The notes: a model not told the origin generated them from the letters alone. A stretch of DNA of 64,000 nt from Halomonas sp. HAL1 (GCF_030544485.1 NZ_CP130610.1:868001-932000); one strand, 5' to 3'; shown: positions 51,762-61,392, counted from the first letter of the stretch. Made by a program: numbers and translations.

Positions 51762-53057
51762 ATGCCCGCCATCATGCTCCGTCGCCCTCTTGCTGGCATC
51801 GTTGCGCTTAGCGCGCTGATGCCTTTTGCCCCAGTTGCTATCGACACCGCTGCTGCCGACACCGTTAGCGCTGACGCCGTGGTTAATCACTACGCCGATT
51901 TGGCGCATGCCAATTACGCCGATGCACTGAAGGCTGCCCAAGCATTGAACGAGCGTATCGACGAATTGCTCGCCAATCCCACGGCTGAAACACTGAGCGC
52001 AGCCAAGCAAGCCTGGCTGCAGGCGCGGGTGCCTTATCAGCAGAGCGAAGTGTTTCGTTTCGGTAATGCGGTGGTGGACGACTGGGAAGGGCAGCTCAAC
52101 GCCTGGCCTCTGGACGAAGGCATGATCGATTATGTCGAAGGCGACGACTACCAGCATGAACTGGGTAACGAGGGCGCCACCGCCAATATTATTGCCAACG
52201 AGCAAATCACTGTCGGCGGCGAAACTCTGGACGTTAGCGATATTACCCCGGAACTCCTTGCTGACCTGAACGAAATAGGCGGCTCGGAGGCCAACGTCGC
52301 CAGCGGCTATCACGCCATCGAGTTTCTGCTCTGGGGGCAGGATCTGCATGGCTTTGAGGCAGGCAACGGCGAACGACCGGTAAGCGATTACCAAATCGGC
52401 GACGAGTGCACTCATGGCTACTGCGATCGCCGCGGTAGCTACCTGGATGCGGTGTCCGACCTGCTCGTTGACGACCTTGAGTGGATGGTGGCCCAGTGGG
52501 CGCCGGAAACTGAGGGTAACTACCGCCAGGAGTTGCTTGCCGAAAGCGATCAGGAGGGCCTGCGCCGTATGCTGTTCGGCATGGGTTCGCTCTCTCTGGG
52601 CGAGCTGGCGGGTGAGCGATTAAAGGTCGCCCTTGAAGCCAACTCTTTTGAGGATGAGCACGACTGCTTCAGCGATAATACCCACAACTCCCACTACTAC
52701 AACGGCCAGGGTATCCAGAATATCTACACCGGCAGCTATCAGCGCCTTGATGGCAGTGTGGTAGAGGGACCTTCGCTGCAAGACCTGTTATCTCAGCAAA
52801 ATGCTGAGCTGGCCGATACACTCCATGAGCAGCTAGAAGCCACGATGGCGCGGCTTGATGCTATCAAGGAGGCGGCTGAAGCGGAAAGCTCGCCGATGGC
52901 CTTCGATATGATGATCGCCCCGGGTAACGAGCGGGGCAGTGAACTGATCAACGAGGCGATCCTTACCCTAGTGGCGCAAACAGGGTCTATCGAACAGGCC
53001 GCAGGCGATCTGGGCGTGGCCTCCCTGCAGCCTGATGATGCCGGTCACCGGTTCTAG
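51762..53057 (+). CDS. Imelysin-family (M75) iron-regulated protein, first copy
   Basis: A 431-aa exported protein of the imelysin/IrpA family, periplasmic or lipid-attached proteins linked to iron uptake. The signal peptide is N-terminal (about residues 1-32). The family GxHxxE motif is GYHAIEFLLWGQD, and the QSEVFRFGNAVVDDWEGQLN then AWPLDE stretch is characteristic. Near its C-terminus are HDCFSDNTHNSHYYNGQGI and YTGSYQRLDG, typical of the longer IrpA group. AAGGA precedes the ATG. It is first of four genes: imelysin, di-heme protein, imelysin, DUF1513. Confidence 0.9.
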   Translation: MPAIMLRRPLAGIVALSALMPFAPVAIDTAAADTVSADAVVNHYADLAHANYADALKAAQALNERIDELLANPTAETLSAAKQAWLQARVPYQQSEVFRFGNAVVDDWEGQLNAWPLDEGMIDYVEGDDYQHELGNEGATANIIANEQITVGGETLDVSDITPELLADLNEIGGSEANVASGYHAIEFLLWGQDLHGFEAGNGERPVSDYQIGDECTHGYCDRRGSYLDAVSDLLVDDLEWMVAQWAPETEGNYRQELLAESDQEGLRRMLFGMGSLSLGELAGERLKVALEANSFEDEHDCFSDNTHNSHYYNGQGIQNIYTGSYQRLDGSVVEGPSLQDLLSQQNAELADTLHEQLEATMARLDAIKEAAEAESSPMAFDMMIAPGNERGSELINEAILTLVAQTGSIEQAAGDLGVASLQPDDAGHRF

Positions 53058-53077
53058 GCTGGACTAGCGTCTACCAT

Positions 53078-53120
53078 GAGCCGCCGATAGTGTTGCTATC
53101 GAGCGGCTCTGTTGGTTTTT
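53078..53120 (+). terminator. Hairpin with T tail between the imelysin and di-heme genes
   Basis: Stem GAGCCGC-CGATAG / CTATCG-A-GCGGCTC (13 bp with one bulge) is followed by TGTTGGTTTTT. It lies 21 bases after the imelysin stop. As the operon continues, it is probably a partial terminator that lowers downstream expression. Confidence 0.65.
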
Positions 53121-53164
53121 GTCGAATGGCTCGTATTCAGTATCATCCCTCGCAAGGTATCACC

Positions 53165-54631
53165 ATGTACCGCTTACTCCGGTTTATTGTCTTAGCCAAG
53201 TGGGTGCCCAGCACATTAGCCCACAGCAGTTTATTACTGTTCTTGCTGGCCACGCCCCTGCAGGGAGCCGAATCACTTATCCAGGATTACCCCATTCAGT
53301 TGCCGCCTATACAGACCTCGCCCATGAGTGGCGGCGATGGCTCGGTAGAGCAGTTTGACCATAACGCCTATTCATTGCCGCTGAGTAATATGTCGATGAC
53401 CAAGCGGCTGGATTTCAGCGTTGGCAACAGCTTCTTTCGCAACCCTTGGGTGGCGGCGCCCGCCAGCACCGAGGCCCGGGATGGCCTGGGGCCACTGCTC
53501 AATACCAATAGCTGCCAGGGTTGCCACCTTAAAGATGGTCGGGGGCACCCACCCTCGGGCGACGAAAACCCCATCGCGCTGTTTTTGCGCCTCTCGCTAC
53601 CCGCTAGCCAAGCGGATCCAGAAACACTGGAACAGCGGGGGGCACTTCCGGTACCTAACTACGGTTTGCAGCTACAAACCGCTGCGATTAGTGGTGCTAA
53701 GCCCGAAGCCAAACTAGTGATTGAGTATCGCCCTCGGGAAGTGAGCTTCACCGATGGCTCCAGCGTCACCTTGCAAGAGCCGATCTACTCGATTGCCGAG
53801 CCCGCCTACGGAGAGCTGCCCGAGTTGCTGCAAACCTCACCGCGGCTGGCGCCGCCCATGATCGGCTTGGGCCTGCTTGAAGCGATCCCCGAAGTCGACC
53901 TGCTGGCGGCTGCCGACCCTGACGACACCGATGGTGACGGTATTTCCGGTCGTGCCAACCGCGTGTGGGATGCGCGCAGTGGCACTACGGTTATGGGGCG
54001 CTTTGGCTGGAAAGCGGGCGAGCCCAGCATCGAGCAACAAGGCCTGCACGCTTTCGCTGGGGATATGGGGTTGACCTCCAGCTTGGTGCCACATACCGAT
54101 TGTATGGAGAGCCAGGGTTGCGATGCTTTTCCCAACGGTGGCACGCCTGAAGTCAGCGATGACGTGGCCGACTTCGTTACCTTTTACGCCTCTAGCCTTG
54201 CGGTACCGATGCGCCGCGATATGGATGATCCAGCAGTGAAGCAGGGCGCTGAGAGATTTAACGCGCTGGGCTGCGCGAGCTGCCATACGCCGCGCCATCG
54301 CACCGACGCGAACGCCGCCCGTCCAGCGCTGGCTGGACAGGAAATATGGCCCTATAGTGATCTGCTGCTTCATGACCTGGGGGACGCCCTGGCCGATCAC
54401 CGCAGCGAGTTCCAGGCCGATGGCCGCGAATGGCGCACGCCGCCCCTATGGGGTATCGGCTTGGCGCAAACGGTGAACCCTCGGGCTGGCTTTCTCCACG
54501 ATGGTCGCGCTCGTACCCTGGAAGAGGCAATACTTTGGCACGGTGGCGAGGCAGAAAGCGCTACCCAGGGCTATCGTGCATTGCCCACCGACCAGCGAGC
54601 GGAACTTATCCGTTTTCTTGAGTCTCTGTAA
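53165..54631 (+). CDS. Di-heme oxidoreductase-family protein (DUF1111, thiol oxidoreductase-like)
   Basis: A 488-aa exported c-type cytochrome. After a signal peptide (ending LQGA, about residue 37) there are two haem c attachment sites. They are CQGCH (followed by LKDGRGHPP) near residue 119 and CASCH (followed by TPRHRT) near residue 370. The segment SGRANRVWDARSGTTVMGRF then GWKA is typical of this MauG-distant family. The ATG at 53165 gives the signal peptide; the longer frame does not. It sits between the two imelysin genes, where it may do iron or ligand redox chemistry in the periplasm. That role is inferred. Confidence 0.87.
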   Translation: MYRLLRFIVLAKWVPSTLAHSSLLLFLLATPLQGAESLIQDYPIQLPPIQTSPMSGGDGSVEQFDHNAYSLPLSNMSMTKRLDFSVGNSFFRNPWVAAPASTEARDGLGPLLNTNSCQGCHLKDGRGHPPSGDENPIALFLRLSLPASQADPETLEQRGALPVPNYGLQLQTAAISGAKPEAKLVIEYRPREVSFTDGSSVTLQEPIYSIAEPAYGELPELLQTSPRLAPPMIGLGLLEAIPEVDLLAAADPDDTDGDGISGRANRVWDARSGTTVMGRFGWKAGEPSIEQQGLHAFAGDMGLTSSLVPHTDCMESQGCDAFPNGGTPEVSDDVADFVTFYASSLAVPMRRDMDDPAVKQGAERFNALGCASCHTPRHRTDANAARPALAGQEIWPYSDLLLHDLGDALADHRSEFQADGREWRTPPLWGIGLAQTVNPRAGFLHDGRARTLEEAILWHGGEAESATQGYRALPTDQRAELIRFLESL

Positions 54632-54654
54632 GTTTTTGTTGTTAAGGAGTTAAT

Positions 54655-55680
54655 GTGATCGTTTCCCTTCGCCGACTGAGTTTGTTGGCCTGTACATTAC
54701 TGGCCGCGCCGCTCTCCTTTGGCACGGACACTCCCACGCCCCGGGAAATGTGGCATGGCGCGGTGGAATTGCAGTATGCCGAATTGAACACTGCCTCTGA
54801 GCGTTTGGAAACCACTGCCGCGCGCTTTTGTCAGGGCTCTGATGAGGCGCTCAGGCTGCGCCTGGAAAATGACTGGCTGAGCGCCTATCAAGCCTGGCAG
54901 GCGGTGCGCTTTATCCAGTTTGGTCCCATTGAGCAGAACAGCCGAGGCTGGCAGCTGCAGTTCTGGCCGGATCGTAAAAATCTGGTGGGCAGTAAGGTGC
55001 GCGGCTGGCTGGAGGCAGCCAAAGCCCCGGATGCTCAGGATATCGCCAGTGACAGCGTGGCGGTCCAAGGCTTTCCCGCCCTTGAATACTTGCTTTATGA
55101 CGACGCCATGGACGCACAGGTCCTGAGCGCCCCTGGAGCCTGCTCGCTGATGCAGGCCATCACCACGCATCTTGCGGATACCACGAGCGCGCTGCATCGC
55201 GACTGGCAGGCCTTTGGCGAGCACTATCTTAATACTGCCGACTACACGGAGGCCACGCTGGCGAGCGCCATCCAAGCCCTTGAAATACTCGAAGATAAAC
55301 GGCTCGGTGAGCCCATGGGCCTCAAAGGCGCACCTGCCAACGGCTACTTAGCCGAAACGTGGCGTAGCGGACAAACGGTTCGTTTGGTAGAGAGTAGCCT
55401 GGAAGGCCTGCGTACCGGCTTTTTGCCGGGCCTTACCGCGCTGTTGCGCGAGGCCGGTGCGCTGCCGCTTGCCGAGGCGTTTCGTGATCAGTTGGATAAG
55501 ACACTCGTTCAGGCCAGCGAGCTGCCGCCGGGCTTGGTGCCTTCCCTTGAAGACGAAGAGGCGTTTCGTGGTCTGCAGTCGCTCTACCTCGACATCAGCC
55601 AGCTACGCCATCTGCTGGGTAACGAGATTGCTGGTGAGCTGGGGTTGGTGCGCGGCTTTAACTCTAGCGATGGGGATTGA
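54655..55680 (+). CDS. Imelysin-family protein, second copy
   Basis: A 341-aa imelysin-family protein with a signal peptide (about residues 1-22). The GTG start at 54655 has AAGGAG 7-8 bases upstream. The GxHxxE-type motif is degenerate here (GFPALEYLLYDD), with Pro-Ala in place of His-Ala. Other family stretches are present (SAYQAWQAVRFIQFGPIE and GWQLQFWPDRKN). It is shorter and divergent from the first copy. In this operon type the two imelysins are usually distinct paralogues. It lies 23 bases after the di-heme gene and 3 before the DUF1513 gene. Confidence 0.88.
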   Translation: MIVSLRRLSLLACTLLAAPLSFGTDTPTPREMWHGAVELQYAELNTASERLETTAARFCQGSDEALRLRLENDWLSAYQAWQAVRFIQFGPIEQNSRGWQLQFWPDRKNLVGSKVRGWLEAAKAPDAQDIASDSVAVQGFPALEYLLYDDAMDAQVLSAPGACSLMQAITTHLADTTSALHRDWQAFGEHYLNTADYTEATLASAIQALEILEDKRLGEPMGLKGAPANGYLAETWRSGQTVRLVESSLEGLRTGFLPGLTALLREAGALPLAEAFRDQLDKTLVQASELPPGLVPSLEDEEAFRGLQSLYLDISQLRHLLGNEIAGELGLVRGFNSSDGD

Positions 55681-55683
55681 ACT

Positions 55684-56772
55684 ATGCATAGACGACAGGT
55701 ACTCAAAGTCGGGTTGGGCAGCTTCGCCATGGCGCTGACCCCGCTGAGCTGGGCGCTGCCCGCACGAGAGGAAGCCGCTTGGTTGTTTAGCGCGGTGGAT
55801 GACCCCAGCGGTGCGCATTGCATCGCCGGGGTAGCGCTGGATGGTCAGACCCGCTTTATGATCGAAGTGCCCGAGCGCTGCCACGGCGGCTGTTTACGGC
55901 CCGATTCCCGCCAGGCGGTATTGTTTGCACGCCGTCCTGGTACACGGATGCATGTGATCGATGGCGACAGCCGTCAGTTAGCTCACACCATTGCAGCCGG
56001 TGAGGGCCACCACTTCTATGGTCATGGCGTGTTCGATCTAAGCGGACGCTACCTTTATGTCACCGCCAATCGTTTGGAGGATAGTGAGGGGCTCGTACGC
56101 GTTTACGATGCCGCCAACGACTACACCCATGTGCGCGATATGCCGCTGGACGGTATTGGCCCCCATGAGCTTAGATTGATGCCGGATGGTGACACCCTGG
56201 TGATCGGTTTGGGGGGCATTCAGACGCACCCTGACTACGGTCGGGTAAAGCTTAACCTAGACACCATGGCACCGGCGCTGATTCTGCTGGATCGCCACAG
56301 CGGTGATGTCCTGGCCCGTCACAAACCTTCCCATCACCAGCTAAGCTGCCGTCATCTTGATGTGGCGGCGGACGGCACGGTGATCGCCGGTTATCAGTTC
56401 GAAGGCCCCGAGTGGGAAACCCACCCACTGATCTGCCGACTGGATGCCCAGGGACACTTTTCTGAACTGTCGCTGGCCGATGAAGTCACCGCCAGTCTGA
56501 AGCACTACACTGCCAGCGTGGCGTTTAGCCGTGTGTCTGGCAATGTTCTGGTGACTGCCCCTCGCGGAAACCGGGTGCTGCTGCTGGATGCCGCGCAAGG
56601 CAAACTTGTTGCCAGCTTCGCATTATCCGACGCCGCTGGCGCCCGGTGCGATGGCAACGGCGGCTTTCTGGTTTCCTCCGGCCAAGGCGGGCTCTACCGT
56701 GTTACGCCTGACTTAGCGATGCCCGAGCTTCTCGCCAGCCTGGAACTGCGCTGGGATAACCATCTGACATGA
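55684..56772 (+). CDS. DUF1513 beta-propeller-like exported protein
   Basis: A 362-aa protein of the DUF1513 family with a twin-arginine-type signal (HRRQVLKVG, then a hydrophobic stretch ending WAL). The body is made of WD/YVTN-like repeats (FDLSGRYLYVTANRLEDSEG, AADGTVIAGYQFEG and RGNRVLLLDAAQGKL). Family members are found with imelysin and di-heme genes in iron-linked operons. The role is unknown. It follows the second imelysin by 3 bases. Confidence 0.88.
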   Translation: MHRRQVLKVGLGSFAMALTPLSWALPAREEAAWLFSAVDDPSGAHCIAGVALDGQTRFMIEVPERCHGGCLRPDSRQAVLFARRPGTRMHVIDGDSRQLAHTIAAGEGHHFYGHGVFDLSGRYLYVTANRLEDSEGLVRVYDAANDYTHVRDMPLDGIGPHELRLMPDGDTLVIGLGGIQTHPDYGRVKLNLDTMAPALILLDRHSGDVLARHKPSHHQLSCRHLDVAADGTVIAGYQFEGPEWETHPLICRLDAQGHFSELSLADEVTASLKHYTASVAFSRVSGNVLVTAPRGNRVLLLDAAQGKLVASFALSDAAGARCDGNGGFLVSSGQGGLYRVTPDLAMPELLASLELRWDNHLT

Positions 56773-56910
56773 TTTTCAGAAAAGCGGCTTGGGATAGCAT
56801 TCCGCACCAGTGACCGGTTGCCACATAATCCTCCAATGTTAATGACTCCTTCTTGGTGAGCGGCGCTGCTGTTAGACTTCAGCGCTCTTTACAGGAAGGC
56901 AAGGAGTCCC

Positions 56911-58563
56911 ATGGAACTGCTGCGCTTAGTATTTCATCACTACCGCTGGCCTTTTTTAGGCGCCATTGCTTTGAGCCTATTGAGCGCTGGCTTAGGGGTC
57001 GGGGTGATTGCTTTTATCAACCAGCGGCTTATTGAGGTAGGCAGCATGGCGGCGCTGCCGCAATTTCTAGGCCTGCTGGCGGTGCTGCTGGCAGTCACGC
57101 TAAGTACGCAATTGGCGCTGACGGTACTGGGGCACCACTTTGTGTTTGACCTGCGCTCGCGACTGGTGAAGCGGATTCTCGACACCGATATTGAGCGCTT
57201 GGAGCAGCTGGGCAACGCCACCTTGCTTGCTAGCCTGTCCAGCGATGTGCGCAACATCACCATTGGTTTTGTGCGCCTTCCGGAGCTGATTCAGGGCGTG
57301 GTGCTTACACTTGCCTCGGTGGCCTATTTGGCCTGGCTCTCGCCGCAAATGGTGGTGATTACCGTTGTGTGGATCGCGTTCACCATGGGCGTGGGCTGGG
57401 TGCTGGTGTCGCGGGTGTATCGCCACTTTCGCCTGGTGCGTGAAAGTGAAGACAGTCTCTATAAAGATTTCCAGGCGGCCATTGAAGGGCGCAAAGAGCT
57501 GGCGCTGAACCGCGACCGTGCTCGGCGCTTTTATGATGAGCGTTATACCGCCAATGCCCGCGACTACCGTCACCACATTATCCGCGCTGATACCTACCAC
57601 TTAAGCGCTAACAACTGGTCTAACATTATGATGTTGGGCGCCATCGGGGTGGTGTTTTTCCTCTCTAATGGATTGGGCTGGGCGAGTACCACGGTGGCTT
57701 CCACCTTTGCGTTGACGCTGCTGTTTCTGCGTACGCCGCTGATTCAGGCGGTGGGCGCTTGGCCAACGCTGATCAGTGCCCAAGTGGCTTTTGATAAATT
57801 GAGCAGTCTGGAGCTAGCCGAGTACCAATCAAGCTTTGCCGTCGACGATACGCTGGCTGATTGGCAGCGTCTGGAGCTGGAGGAAGTCACTTATCACTAC
57901 CCGGACACTGCCCAGGGCGAGGGCTTCCAGGTGGGGCCTCTCAATATGACCCTTGCGCGCGGTGAGCAGGTGTTTTTGATCGGCGGCAACGGCAGCGGTA
58001 AGTCGACCCTGGCAAGGCTACTCTCTGGGTTATACCGCCCCCAAAGCGGCACCATTAAGATTGATGGGCAGGTGGTCACTGCTGCTCAGTGGGAAGCGTT
58101 CCGTGCTCGCTTTGCCAGCGTGTTTACCGATTTCCATCAGTTTGATCAGACCATGGGCCCTGAAGGGCTACCTGCTGACCCGCAGGTCGTTGATACTTGG
58201 CTTGAGAGACTGCAGATGCAGCACAAACTGCAGTGGGAGGGTGATCGCGTTATCAACACGCAGCTCTCACAAGGGCAGCGTAAGCGCCTGGCACTTCTGC
58301 TGGCGATTGCCGAAAAGCGCGATATCTTGCTCCTCGACGAGTGGGCGGCGGATCAAGACCCGCAGTTCCGACGGCTGTTCTACCGCGAGCTATTACCGCA
58401 CTTAAAAGCGATGGGTAAAACCGTGTTCGCCATCAGCCATGACGACAGTTACTTTGTGCATGCTGACCGCTTGCTGGAAATGTCAAAGGGGCAATTAAGC
58501 GAGCTGAAGGGCGAAGAGCGCGCGAGAGCAAGCGAGGATGCGGTAACGCAAATTAATCTGTAA
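56911..58563 (+). CDS. Cyclic-peptide-type ABC exporter (fused permease-ATPase, YojI/PvdE-like)
   Basis: A 550-aa fused exporter. The membrane domain covers about residues 1-300 with six helices. The ATPase covers about 320-540, with Walker [10 protein letters not shown], signature [11 protein letters not shown] and Walker [18 protein letters not shown]. The DEWAADQDP sequence is characteristic of the cyclic peptide/siderophore exporter group (YojI, PvdE, SyrD). AAGGAG precedes the ATG. No NRPS is in the window, so the substrate may be an imported siderophore or peptide made elsewhere. It is convergent with fhuF, in line with a siderophore role. Confidence 0.87.
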   Translation: MELLRLVFHHYRWPFLGAIALSLLSAGLGVGVIAFINQRLIEVGSMAALPQFLGLLAVLLAVTLSTQLALTVLGHHFVFDLRSRLVKRILDTDIERLEQLGNATLLASLSSDVRNITIGFVRLPELIQGVVLTLASVAYLAWLSPQMVVITVVWIAFTMGVGWVLVSRVYRHFRLVRESEDSLYKDFQAAIEGRKELALNRDRARRFYDERYTANARDYRHHIIRADTYHLSANNWSNIMMLGAIGVVFFLSNGLGWASTTVASTFALTLLFLRTPLIQAVGAWPTLISAQVAFDKLSSLELAEYQSSFAVDDTLADWQRLELEEVTYHYPDTAQGEGFQVGPLNMTLARGEQVFLIGGNGSGKSTLARLLSGLYRPQSGTIKIDGQVVTAAQWEAFRARFASVFTDFHQFDQTMGPEGLPADPQVVDTWLERLQMQHKLQWEGDRVINTQLSQGQRKRLALLLAIAEKRDILLLDEWAADQDPQFRRLFYRELLPHLKAMGKTVFAISHDDSYFVHADRLLEMSKGQLSELKGEERARASEDAVTQINL

Positions 58564-58569
58564 AGACGA

Positions 58570-59358
58570 TCATTTAGCGACTTGCTTGGCATGCTTGCGC
58601 GCTTGTAGGTCGCAACCTTCTAGTGGACAGTTGCCGCAGGTATCGAACTCGTCCAGTAAATAGCGCAGGCAGCAGAGCTTGCGCACCCGCTTAACTTCCT
58701 CGCTACCCTTGGGCGTAAAGTGCCGCACTGGCTGAAACAGCGGGTTACGTTTGCCGTTGGGTAGGTTGCGCGCTTCCAGCAACGCCTTGGCGGCCTCAAA
58801 CGCCTGCCGATTAGCAAGCGGATGCTCGCCTAGTGCGTTGACGTAAAAGTCCAGGTAGCCACCGGCATTGCTCCAGAACACCCGCTGTGCAGCGCCGGAG
58901 ATAGCTGCTAATTGCTCAATCAACGGTGCCCAGTGCTGCTCAATCAGGGTAGCAAAACGCTCAAACGGATCTTGAGTGGATATCGGCGTACCTTCGTGGG
59001 GCAACCACAGCCGAGAGGTGGCACCCTTATCGTTAAAGATAACCTGCATGTCGTCCAGCCCCACCGGCAGGTCACGGTTAAGCAGCAGGTTGGCTGTGAG
59101 TGTGGGAACGGTTAGTGCGCTTAAGTGCCATTTCGACCAGATCGATACCACTGCCCGCTGGTCTCCGCCTGGGTATTGTTCAGCGAAGCGGGAGAGGTCC
59201 TCTTTGAGCCAACCGGCATCCCGCCAACGAGCTGTTTTGAACGCTTCCAGCGGTGGCGTTCCACCTATTAACGGCGGCGTAAAGTTCGCCAACGGCTCGG
59301 TGTAGCAGGCGGCCAATGAAGGCTCGAACAGTTGCGGCTGACGCAGAGCAGAGGGCAT
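58570..59358 (-). CDS. fhuF: Siderophore-iron reductase FhuF
   Basis: A 262-aa cytoplasmic [2Fe-2S] ferric-siderophore reductase of the FhuF family. The C-terminal cluster motif is CC-x10-C-x2-C (RKLCCLRYLLDEFDTCGNCP). The IucA/IucC-FhuF-type domain precedes it, with VFWSNAGGYLDFYV. It releases iron from internalised siderophores such as ferrioxamine in E. coli. A Fur-box-like site is 77-91 bases upstream. It lies downstream of the fhuC-type gene on the same strand. Confidence 0.88.
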   Translation of the reverse strand: MPSALRQPQLFEPSLAACYTEPLANFTPPLIGGTPPLEAFKTARWRDAGWLKEDLSRFAEQYPGGDQRAVVSIWSKWHLSALTVPTLTANLLLNRDLPVGLDDMQVIFNDKGATSRLWLPHEGTPISTQDPFERFATLIEQHWAPLIEQLAAISGAAQRVFWSNAGGYLDFYVNALGEHPLANRQAFEAAKALLEARNLPNGKRNPLFQPVRHFTPKGSEEVKRVRKLCCLRYLLDEFDTCGNCPLEGCDLQARKHAKQVAK

Positions 59359-59434
59359 CGCGAGGCTCCATCACAGGGATTTAGCGCAGGGTTTTGAAAC
59401 AGCACACAGGGGAAATACGGTATCCAGCTTAATC

Positions 59435-59449
59435 GATAATGCGTATCAG
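59435..59449 (-). promoter_or_regulatory. Fur-box-like site upstream of fhuF
   Basis: On the minus strand CTGATACGCATTATC matches 12 of 15 bases of the Fur consensus right half (ATGATAATCATTATC). It lies 77-91 bases before the fhuF ATG, so fhuF may have its own iron-controlled promoter. Confidence 0.5.
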
Positions 59450-59507
59450 TTGAAGCGTTTGGTTGCGAATGAGTGCTTTTAAAAGCCTTTGGCCTCGGAG
59501 AATAACG

Positions 59508-60275
59508 TTATTGAGCCACGGCGATATTGTGCTCTCCGTTGGGATGCTTCATGACCTGCATCGGTAGGCCATAAATCGCCTCTAAGGTGCTGCAGCTCAT
59601 CAAATCACCTGGGCTGCCATGGGCCAGTAAGCGACCGCTGTGCAGTGCCATCAGTTCGTCACAGTAGCGCGAAGCCATGTTGATATCGTGCAGTACAATA
59701 ATCACCCCAAGGTTTAGCTCATCGCACAGCTTACGGATTAGCGCCAGTACTTCGATTTGGTGGGCGATATCCAGCGCCGCTAGCGGCTCGTCCAGCAGCA
59801 GGAATCGGCTGCCCTGGGCGAGTAGCATCGCCAACCATACCCTTTGACGTTCACCACCAGAGAGTGTGTCGACCAAGCGGTCGGCAAAGGCCTCTGTGTG
59901 GGTCAGGGCAATGGCGCGATCAATGGCATCTTTGTCTTTCTGGGTGTGGCGGCCCAGCAACCCGTGCCATGGGTAGCGGCCAAAGGCGACTAGCTCGCGT
60001 CCGGTAAGATTTTCTGCACTCGGTAAATGCTGGGGCAGGTAAGCCACCTGACGGGCGAACTCACGATTTCCCCAGTCACTCAGTGGGCGCTGATCAAAGT
60101 GAATTTCCCCCTGGCTTACCGGCTGTTGCTGGGCCATGAGCTTGATCAGCGTCGACTTGCCCGAGCCGTTATGGCCAATCAGGCCGTAAACCTTGCCCTC
60201 ATGAAAGCTGTGATCAATGGGATTTAGAATCTGCTTACCATTGATTTCAAAGGTGGCACCTTTGACCTCGAACAT
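59508..60275 (-). CDS. Ferric-siderophore ABC importer ATPase (FhuC/FecE-like)
   Basis: A 255-aa ABC ATPase of the iron-chelate/B12 uptake group. Walker A is GHNGSGKST, the signature is LSGGERQRVWLA, Walker B is FLLLDEPLAALD and the H-loop IIVLHDINMASRY. It powers a BtuCD-type importer. No permease or binding-protein gene is next to it in the window, so partners must be elsewhere. A Fur-box-like sequence lies 48-66 bases upstream of the ATG (CAGGAG before it). Confidence 0.9.
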   Translation of the reverse strand: MFEVKGATFEINGKQILNPIDHSFHEGKVYGLIGHNGSGKSTLIKLMAQQQPVSQGEIHFDQRPLSDWGNREFARQVAYLPQHLPSAENLTGRELVAFGRYPWHGLLGRHTQKDKDAIDRAIALTHTEAFADRLVDTLSGGERQRVWLAMLLAQGSRFLLLDEPLAALDIAHQIEVLALIRKLCDELNLGVIIVLHDINMASRYCDELMALHSGRLLAHGSPGDLMSCSTLEAIYGLPMQVMKHPNGEHNIAVAQ

Positions 60276-60322
60276 GAATGACTCCTGGCGATAGGGTTGA
60301 TGATAATGCCTCCATTCTAGTG

Positions 60323-60341
60323 CTAATGGTTCTCATTTTTA
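60323..60341 (-). promoter_or_regulatory. Fur box upstream of the FhuC-like gene
   Basis: On the minus strand the site contains AATGAGAACCATT, 11 of 13 matches to the AATGATAATCATT Fur core. It lies within an A/T-rich promoter region, 48-66 bases before the start codon. Confidence 0.6.
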
Positions 60342-60473
60342 ACAAAAAAATGAAAAGATTTACGTGATAGAGGGCAAACGCGCTTGGGGAAAGCAGGCAA
60401 GGGGTAGGCCTCAGGCGGTTAGCCTCTGCTTGATTGGCTAACCGATGCGATTAGAGATGATGCTGATCGTTCA

Positions 60474-61271
60474 TCAGCAAGACGCTAAACACGCTAGCAG
60501 TTGGCTATGTTGTTCGGGGTGTGCCGCAAGTAAACTGTTCCATTGAGCAGGGTTCGGCTCGCCAGTGAGATCCGTGACGGTGTAGCCAGCCTCTCGGGCA
60601 ATCACAATACCGGCGGCGATATCCCAAAAGTCCAGCTTAGCGCCTTGAGACCAAAACGCATCAAACCGGCCCAGGCTGGTGTAGGCGATCTCCAACGCCG
60701 CTGAGCCCGGGCTGCGGATACCCGCCACCTGGGGCATTAGCACGTCGAGTTGATTTATGGCCGTCGTGCAGTCGCCTTTAGCGTGGTAGGGCAGGCAGGT
60801 GCTTACCAGCATCTCGTTCAGTGGGCGCGGTTCAGGCGTCGTGAGCGGCGTGTCGTTGAGGAAGACGCCGGAGCCAAGGCTGGCCCAAAGCATTTCATCA
60901 AGCAGCGGTTGATAGACAACGCCGATGATCAGCTCATCGCGTTTAGTAACTGCGATGGAGACCGAGAAGTGAGGCACCCCATGCAGAAAGTTGCTGGTGC
61001 CATCGAGAGGGTCAATGATGACGGTATAGTCACTATCGGTGGGCGTAAGCCCGCTCTCTTCACCTAGGAAAGCGATATCGGGAAAAGCGCTGTTGATACA
61101 GTCGATAATGATGTTCTCGGCGGCTGTATCGTAGTAGCTGACAAAGTCTGACGCCCCCTTTTGCTCAAAGGCAATTCTTCCCTTTAGCGAATATCCCTCG
61201 CGTAATAGCGCACCCGCCTCGTATGCCGCCTGCTTCACCGTTTCGAGTAGGTCATTACTGCTATCGAGCAT
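60474..61271 (-). CDS. Inositol monophosphatase-family protein
   Basis: A 265-aa Mg2+-dependent phosphatase of the SuhB/CysQ superfamily. Metal-binding motifs are intact: FLGEESG, IIDPLDGTSNFLHGVP and WDIAAGIVIAREAG. It probably dephosphorylates inositol-1-phosphate or a related sugar/nucleotide phosphate. The ATG at 61271 has AGGGGA upstream. Residues 195-250 match the family less well. It appears monocistronic. Confidence 0.9.
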   Translation of the reverse strand: MLDSSNDLLETVKQAAYEAGALLREGYSLKGRIAFEQKGASDFVSYYDTAAENIIIDCINSAFPDIAFLGEESGLTPTDSDYTVIIDPLDGTSNFLHGVPHFSVSIAVTKRDELIIGVVYQPLLDEMLWASLGSGVFLNDTPLTTPEPRPLNEMLVSTCLPYHAKGDCTTAINQLDVLMPQVAGIRSPGSAALEIAYTSLGRFDAFWSQGAKLDFWDIAAGIVIAREAGYTVTDLTGEPNPAQWNSLLAAHPEQHSQLLACLASC

Positions 61272-61392
61272 TGTATTTCCCCTGGGCATTCATCGTGTAT
61301 TAGTGAATGGCAAAACTGTATTCATTCAATGTAACTAGCCATTCATGACGCGGAGATGACAGTGGCGGATAGATTGGTAGCTAAGCCAAGGT

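Noticed and set aside
51747..52415. Long minus-strand frame (222 codons) opposite the first imelysin gene
   Set aside because: It is a shadow: the plus-strand frame has a signal peptide, ribosome-binding site and clear imelysin motifs, while this one has no recognisable features.
53837..55275. Minus-strand frames at 53837-54400 and 54697-55275
   Set aside because: They lie opposite the di-heme and second imelysin genes, whose haem motifs and family signatures are unambiguous.
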